This document shows, piece by piece, positions 59,580-64,000 of a DNA stretch of 64,000 bases. The stretch's first letter is position 1; each line of letters starts with the position of its first letter. The stretch is from Branchiostoma floridae. Taxonomy: Eukaryota; Chordata; Leptocardii; Amphioxiformes; Branchiostomatidae. A program made the position numbers and the translations under genes. The stretch lies in the NCBI RefSeq assembly GCF_000003815.2, contig NC_049991.1:20698549-20762548 (forward strand), given 5' to 3'. The notes below the pieces were generated by a model. The model saw nothing but the letters and a program-made list of their open reading frames with translations, did no database searches and was not told the DNA's origin.

Positions 59580-62480
59580 TCACGGCAAACAGGCCTGGTC
59601 TACTTAAATGTTGCTGACTTCACAATAGTTTCGTTGGGTAATACACAATACATTACAAGGACATGACACATAATCATAACGTAAAAAATGGTGATCAGGA
59701 ATTCTCCATTCTCCCGGATGCTAACTTGCTAGGATGTATCCTTGTAACACTGTGCATGCTGATGAAATCTAACTGGCACATTTCTCTGTGACAAATGTGC
59801 ACTTCCAACTTGCTTATCCTGAAACGCCGCTTCCATACTTCGGTATCCTTCGAGGCCTTTTCACAAAACCAACGCATTTGTCCAAGCATAATCCCCTGCA
59901 AATTCTCATAACCCGGCATGAGTAATGTGATCCATTTGTTCGGTTCTAGCCGCGTTATGGATGCGTCTCTATCGTAGAATGCATTGCCTTCACGTTTCTA
60001 ACCACGTATCTGTAGGACACGTCTGAATCTGATATGATGTTCTCTTCTGTCCGGGAGGCCTGTCTTTGTTTCCTTTCTAAAGCGACAATACTTTTGACGA
60101 ACTAGAAATGTAACATTTATCAGCAAATACATAATTTTTACCTTTACATCGTACTGCTCTGCATAGCTATATGTTGTGGTAATCAAAGAATTATTCAAAC
60201 AGCATGAATACCCAAAAGGCATCTGTACTACTGCATTAAGCTGAAGAACTCAACTCGACCTCTCTATGATGCTGAGCTAGCTACAGCGTACTATATAATC
60301 AAGGAATTTTTGCATTTGCGATTTATCTTATTTTCACGGTCTTAGTTGTAACTTTGCCACTATTAAGGTTTGCAATTCAAGGGCATTGTCACTGTACTAG
60401 TGAACTAATTCAACCTCAACCATAAAACACAGCAAAAAAAAAAAACACCCTCATTCCCTTCTTCCGCGAAATTGACTCCGCGCGAAATCAAATGTATTTA
60501 CTGTATCTTTAGTTAACTAAATAAAGCCGTTGCCTGTGCCCTGCGACGCATGAAGAATCGGCGTCGTTAGCTCGGCGTGTTGATTTGTGGCAGATATTAT
60601 CGGTTCTCACATGCAGAACGCAGATAAGGCCCCGCCGATATGTCTTCATCCTGCCCGCAGTGAGACTTCCGGGCGGGCATTCCTCGCTGTGGAGGGACAC
60701 TTGAGGTTTAAACCGCATTGTCTCTTTGTCGCTCAGTTAGGGCGTGGTCGTGCGATCGTCGTACGATGTTGCTGAACCAACCACCAACATGGATCCATAA
60801 CAGCATTTTGTGTTCCAAGACAGTTGAAGTTTGTAGGCGCATTCCTCGCTTCAGAGGAAGACTCGTTGTTTGTCTATAAATCAACAAAAGAATGTACAGG
60901 ACACAGAAGTGATGCACACTTATAGTTAGCTAGAGTATTAGCTGATTTCTAACCTCACCTCTGGACGTTTACAGTTGACAGAGACAGACGTAATAAGTTA
61001 CTGTAACAGTAACAGAGGAATTATCGTTTGCTCTTCGTCTTCTTTGTCGCTCAATTAAGCTCATTCCACAAGACGGCGACCCTAGAACGATTGATCTTTG
61101 AGCGACAAAAGAAGGGCCATTGGGTTTATTATTGGTAAGTGCTGCGAAATTATGTCAAAGCATGATTTGAAGGACAAACAACACACACAAATTCTATGAC
61201 GATTTTTTGTTTGTCCACTGAATGTGTAAATTTGCCTTTTATTATACAAACTTTTTGTTCGCTAATCGGTCGTATTCTATAGTAAAAACTTTAGAAGTGT
61301 GTACAATAGTAAACGAAAGTTTAACTATTCTTTTTTCTGTGCCAGGGGATGGCATGTCAAAACTTAATGCTACACGGTCAGCCTTTTCCAAATCAGTTCA
61401 GTACTTACGTCTGTGCAGACGACAGTTTGTCACTATTATAACGCCACGCGAGGAAGATGTTTAATGGCGGAACCAGACAGATATGAAAGCCGCGAAGCAC
61501 AAATCGGTCCCCGCGGAGGGTTCCAAGCCTGACAAGCCCGCGGAATAAAACCATTAAGCAGTCTACAAGGCAATTTAGACTGACCTCTCAGATGCCTTCA
61601 GTATCGGATAAGCCATAAGTATAGTGTAAAAAATGCCAACATGCTTACTGTAATTTGTAAGCGGCCAAGAGAAACTAGCTTTGAACTCTTCTTGATAATG
61701 GGTTCCTTAGGAATGCTTTTTGACTGGAAGCTGTTTTTTTAATAAGTTGTTCAATTATCAGTACCGGAGTTTAAGCCTTGCTATAAGCTAAATAGAATCC
61801 CTGTGTTAGTTAAGTTTATTAGAAAAATGATAACAAATTAAGTATGAAAAAGCACCAAAAAATCAAATATTCTGGATCGACTGCAAAGAGAGTGTAACTT
61901 GGCTTCACAGTTTACAACGTAAAACATGTAACTGTTTCCCTTCCTTATAATCAAAGACCTAGCCTGTCTCTGAATGTGTTCAGCTCTCTCGATTCAGGTT
62001 GGGACTCATCGGTAGCCTTCATCCGGCGTATGCTCATCCATTGGTATCGCTTCTTTGGCTTCGTTCGCATCACATTTGGATCTTCAATACAAGCAATTCA
62101 TAAACTTTTGCCGAATCTGTCTGGCCGAAAGTATCACGTTGTCAGTCGTCTACGAATAGCTCATAGTGGGACAGCTGCAATCTGCAAGCACAAAGAGATT
62201 CAACCACAGTCGGTGTTAGTAACATATCGGGCTCCGGTGATGCATTGGTGTTTGTCTCCACATTAAGCCCGTATAAAGCCGCCTGCCATGCACGAATATG
62301 TCAGGCGGCCGCGCGTAGCTTTAGTAGTGGGATCCGAATCTTACCGCTGCGGCGCTCAGGTGCACAAGCTACTGGGTATCTGTCATGATGCGCCTGGAAT
62401 GAGAACTGGAAGGTATAATACTTTAGATCCGAAGGATATTGGGATGTGTTTCTTGTCCAGGTTTTAGTGCGTGTTCAAGT
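59580..62480. other. No gene recognised
   Basis: Only short frames. 61030-61110 holds an eroded piece resembling MITE family A ('cattccacaagacggcgacc'). 60430-60500 holds a fragment of the 'ttcgcggt' family. Confidence 0.35.
60737..60842. mobile_element. MITE family C, truncated copies (here and at ~21320-21385)
   Basis: 'ttagggcgtggtcgtgcgat' followed by 'accaacatggatccataaca' matches the left half of the family. The piece at 21320-21385 carries 'gtgcggtcacatt', 'ggtacgattttgatgcc' and 'tatggatcc'. Confidence 0.5.
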
Positions 62481-62486
62481 ATGCGC

Positions 62487-62488
<2 letters not shown>

Positions 62489-62550
<62 letters not shown>

Positions 62551-62566
62551 AGGAGAGAGAGAGAGA
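62489..62566 (+). repeat. (GA)n microsatellite
   Basis: Almost pure GAGA with a few AAAG and GGAG interruptions. Confidence 0.92.
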
Positions 62567-62929
62567 TGTATAGATATTGCCGTCCCCGATCCCTTCTTAC
62601 ATCGTAAAAATGGCCATGAACGGCCTGATTACCTTCCAGTTGTGATGCGTTTTTATTCATCTCAGGTGGTGGAATACAGATAGATTACTACGTGCTAATA
62701 ACACAAGGCAGGCTCTGATGTAACGGTACGTCTGCCCCGGGTGGTTGAAAAGAACTGACAGCTCTCTCAGGGGCTTTCATTTTTGATCATCAAGAAACTA
62801 AAAGATGGTATAAAAAGATGATATTTTGTATATTTGATGAGTTATTTACAGCATGAAAAGTACCTGCTGAGATTATTCTGTTCTGGTCCTATATTGGGCC
62901 TGAATTCTTAAAAGCAGTGATTGAAGTAA

Positions 62930-63850
62930 TTGACGAGTAAATCCGCGCGTGGCAGGCTATCCTTAATACCCCGTAAAAGCGAATATAGGTTACCCCTCGG
63001 TTAAAGGTGAGCTAGCGTTACAGTCGATATAAAAAGTTCGTGTCTGTTTTGACGACGAGCTGTAATTATTACCGTGGACCCCACCGGCAAACTTGCCCAC
63101 CGCAGAGAGACGAGTAAATTCTTGAGTGGCGGATTTTCCTTAATACTGTAAATGCAGAAATGTTCGCGGTGGATTAATGTTCGCGGTTTTCGTGTTGACC
63201 GCTTCACCGCGAACTAAAAAACCACCGCGAACATTATTCAATCATGGTATTAGACTGCAGTCTATGGTGTTACCGCGAACAGTACCCCGTAAAATCGGAT
63301 ATAGGTTACCCCTCGGTTAAAGGTGAGCTAGCGTTACAGTCGATGTAAAAAGTTCGTGTCTGTTTTGACGGCGAGCTGTAATTATAAGAAGTTTATTTGC
63401 AAGTTCGTGCCCGAGGGCTAATTGCAAGTACATGGTATAAACATAGTAGATATACAAGTGACAATGCACAGTTATGAACAATATCCTACTGTAATACTAG
63501 AGTTGGCTATTTCTAAACAGGTTGGGTTTAACTTCTTTTTGGAAGCAAAGCAATTATAAACGCGGAGCACTCCAGCAAACCTCCCCGCAGTGGAGTGACG
63601 AGTAAATCGTGAGGGGAGCTAGCCGGTAAAAATCCCGACCTCTACTTTCTCCACGACCAACCTCCGCTTGTAGAATATAACATCGATACAGTCGATGTGA
63701 AGAGTTCAGATCTGTTTTGACGGCGAACTAACGGCGAGCTGTAATAATTAACGCAGAACCTCCAGCAAACCTGCACGCCGTGCGCAGAGTGACGAGTAAA
63801 TCCTTGCGTGGCGGATTGATAGGGCGGGAGATGAGCCGTGAATCCGGGTC
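62930..63850. repeat. Array of ~0.3-kb repeats
   Basis: 'ttacagtcgat' + 'gtaaaaagttc' + 'tctgttttgacg' blocks occur near 63018, 63336 and 63688. 'gacgagtaaat' followed by a 'gtggcgg' variant occurs near 62935, 63110, 63596 and 63789. The spacing is irregular because other elements have inserted between units. Confidence 0.7.
63150..63285. mobile_element. 'ttcgcggt' inverted-repeat element inside the array
   Basis: 'gaaatgttcgcggtggatta' is mirrored by 'aaaccaccgcgaacattatt', followed by 'tctatggtgttaccgcgaac'. It interrupts the 0.3-kb repeat array. Confidence 0.7.
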
Positions 63851-64000
63851 TAAATCCAGACGAACGGCGGGAGGGAAACGGCCAAGCCGCGCCGCAGGAC
63901 GGAATTTATATAACTGTACCATTCCTTAATAACTTTTGACGGATATTATGTCGCTAGTAGCATAGAAATATTCAATCTGATGTATGTCATAGTTCCCTTT

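Overview
The window is eukaryotic genomic DNA with split genes, GT-AG introns, long microsatellites, many short inverted-repeat transposons, tRNA-derived SINEs and decayed LINEs. The gene content (an F-type lectin with a signal peptide, a folate-receptor-like cysteine-rich protein, and a short GPI-type LRR protein shaped like a VLR) together with the repeat style (poly-G tracts, TTA-flanked MITEs, 'ttcgcggt' inverted repeats) points to an invertebrate deuterostome. The most likely source is a lancelet (Branchiostoma). That assignment is inference; nothing in the window proves the species.

Three gene models can be built by joining exons with matching phases. (1) 871-3326, minus strand: a secreted single-domain F-type lectin (signal-peptide exon plus two domain exons). 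(2) 34348-40821, plus strand: four exons giving a 222-residue protein with a signal peptide, 12 cysteines in folate-receptor-like spacing and a hydrophobic GPI-type tail. (3) 41650-45540, plus strand: five exons giving a 261-residue LRRNT-LRR-LRRCT protein with a GPI-type tail. Models 2 and 3 lie head to tail about 0.8 kb apart and both look surface-anchored.

The most unusual structure is in intron 3 of the LRR gene (43451-44255). There the exon-intron boundary has been multiplied into a minisatellite of alternating 33-bp and 83-bp units. It carries 18 copies of the splice-donor motif CAG|GT and five extra intact 24-codon LRR modules.

The rest is mostly repeats. 1.9-7.2 kb is a cluster of inverted and direct ~0.5-kb degenerate copies. 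9.7-11.0 kb is a ~63-bp tandem array with a 318-bp higher-order repeat. 12.9-13.7, 19.7-20.1, 32.5-33.1, 48.5-49.15, 53.1-53.5 and 62.9-63.85 kb are smaller duplications. Several MITE families recur across the window, two piggyBac-like TTAA elements sit at 36.2-37.2 and 57.3-58.3 kb, and two 5'-truncated LINEs sit at 28.9-29.7 and 58.4-59.6 kb (the second ends in a near-perfect palindrome). No rRNA, CRISPR array or convincing functional tRNA was seen.
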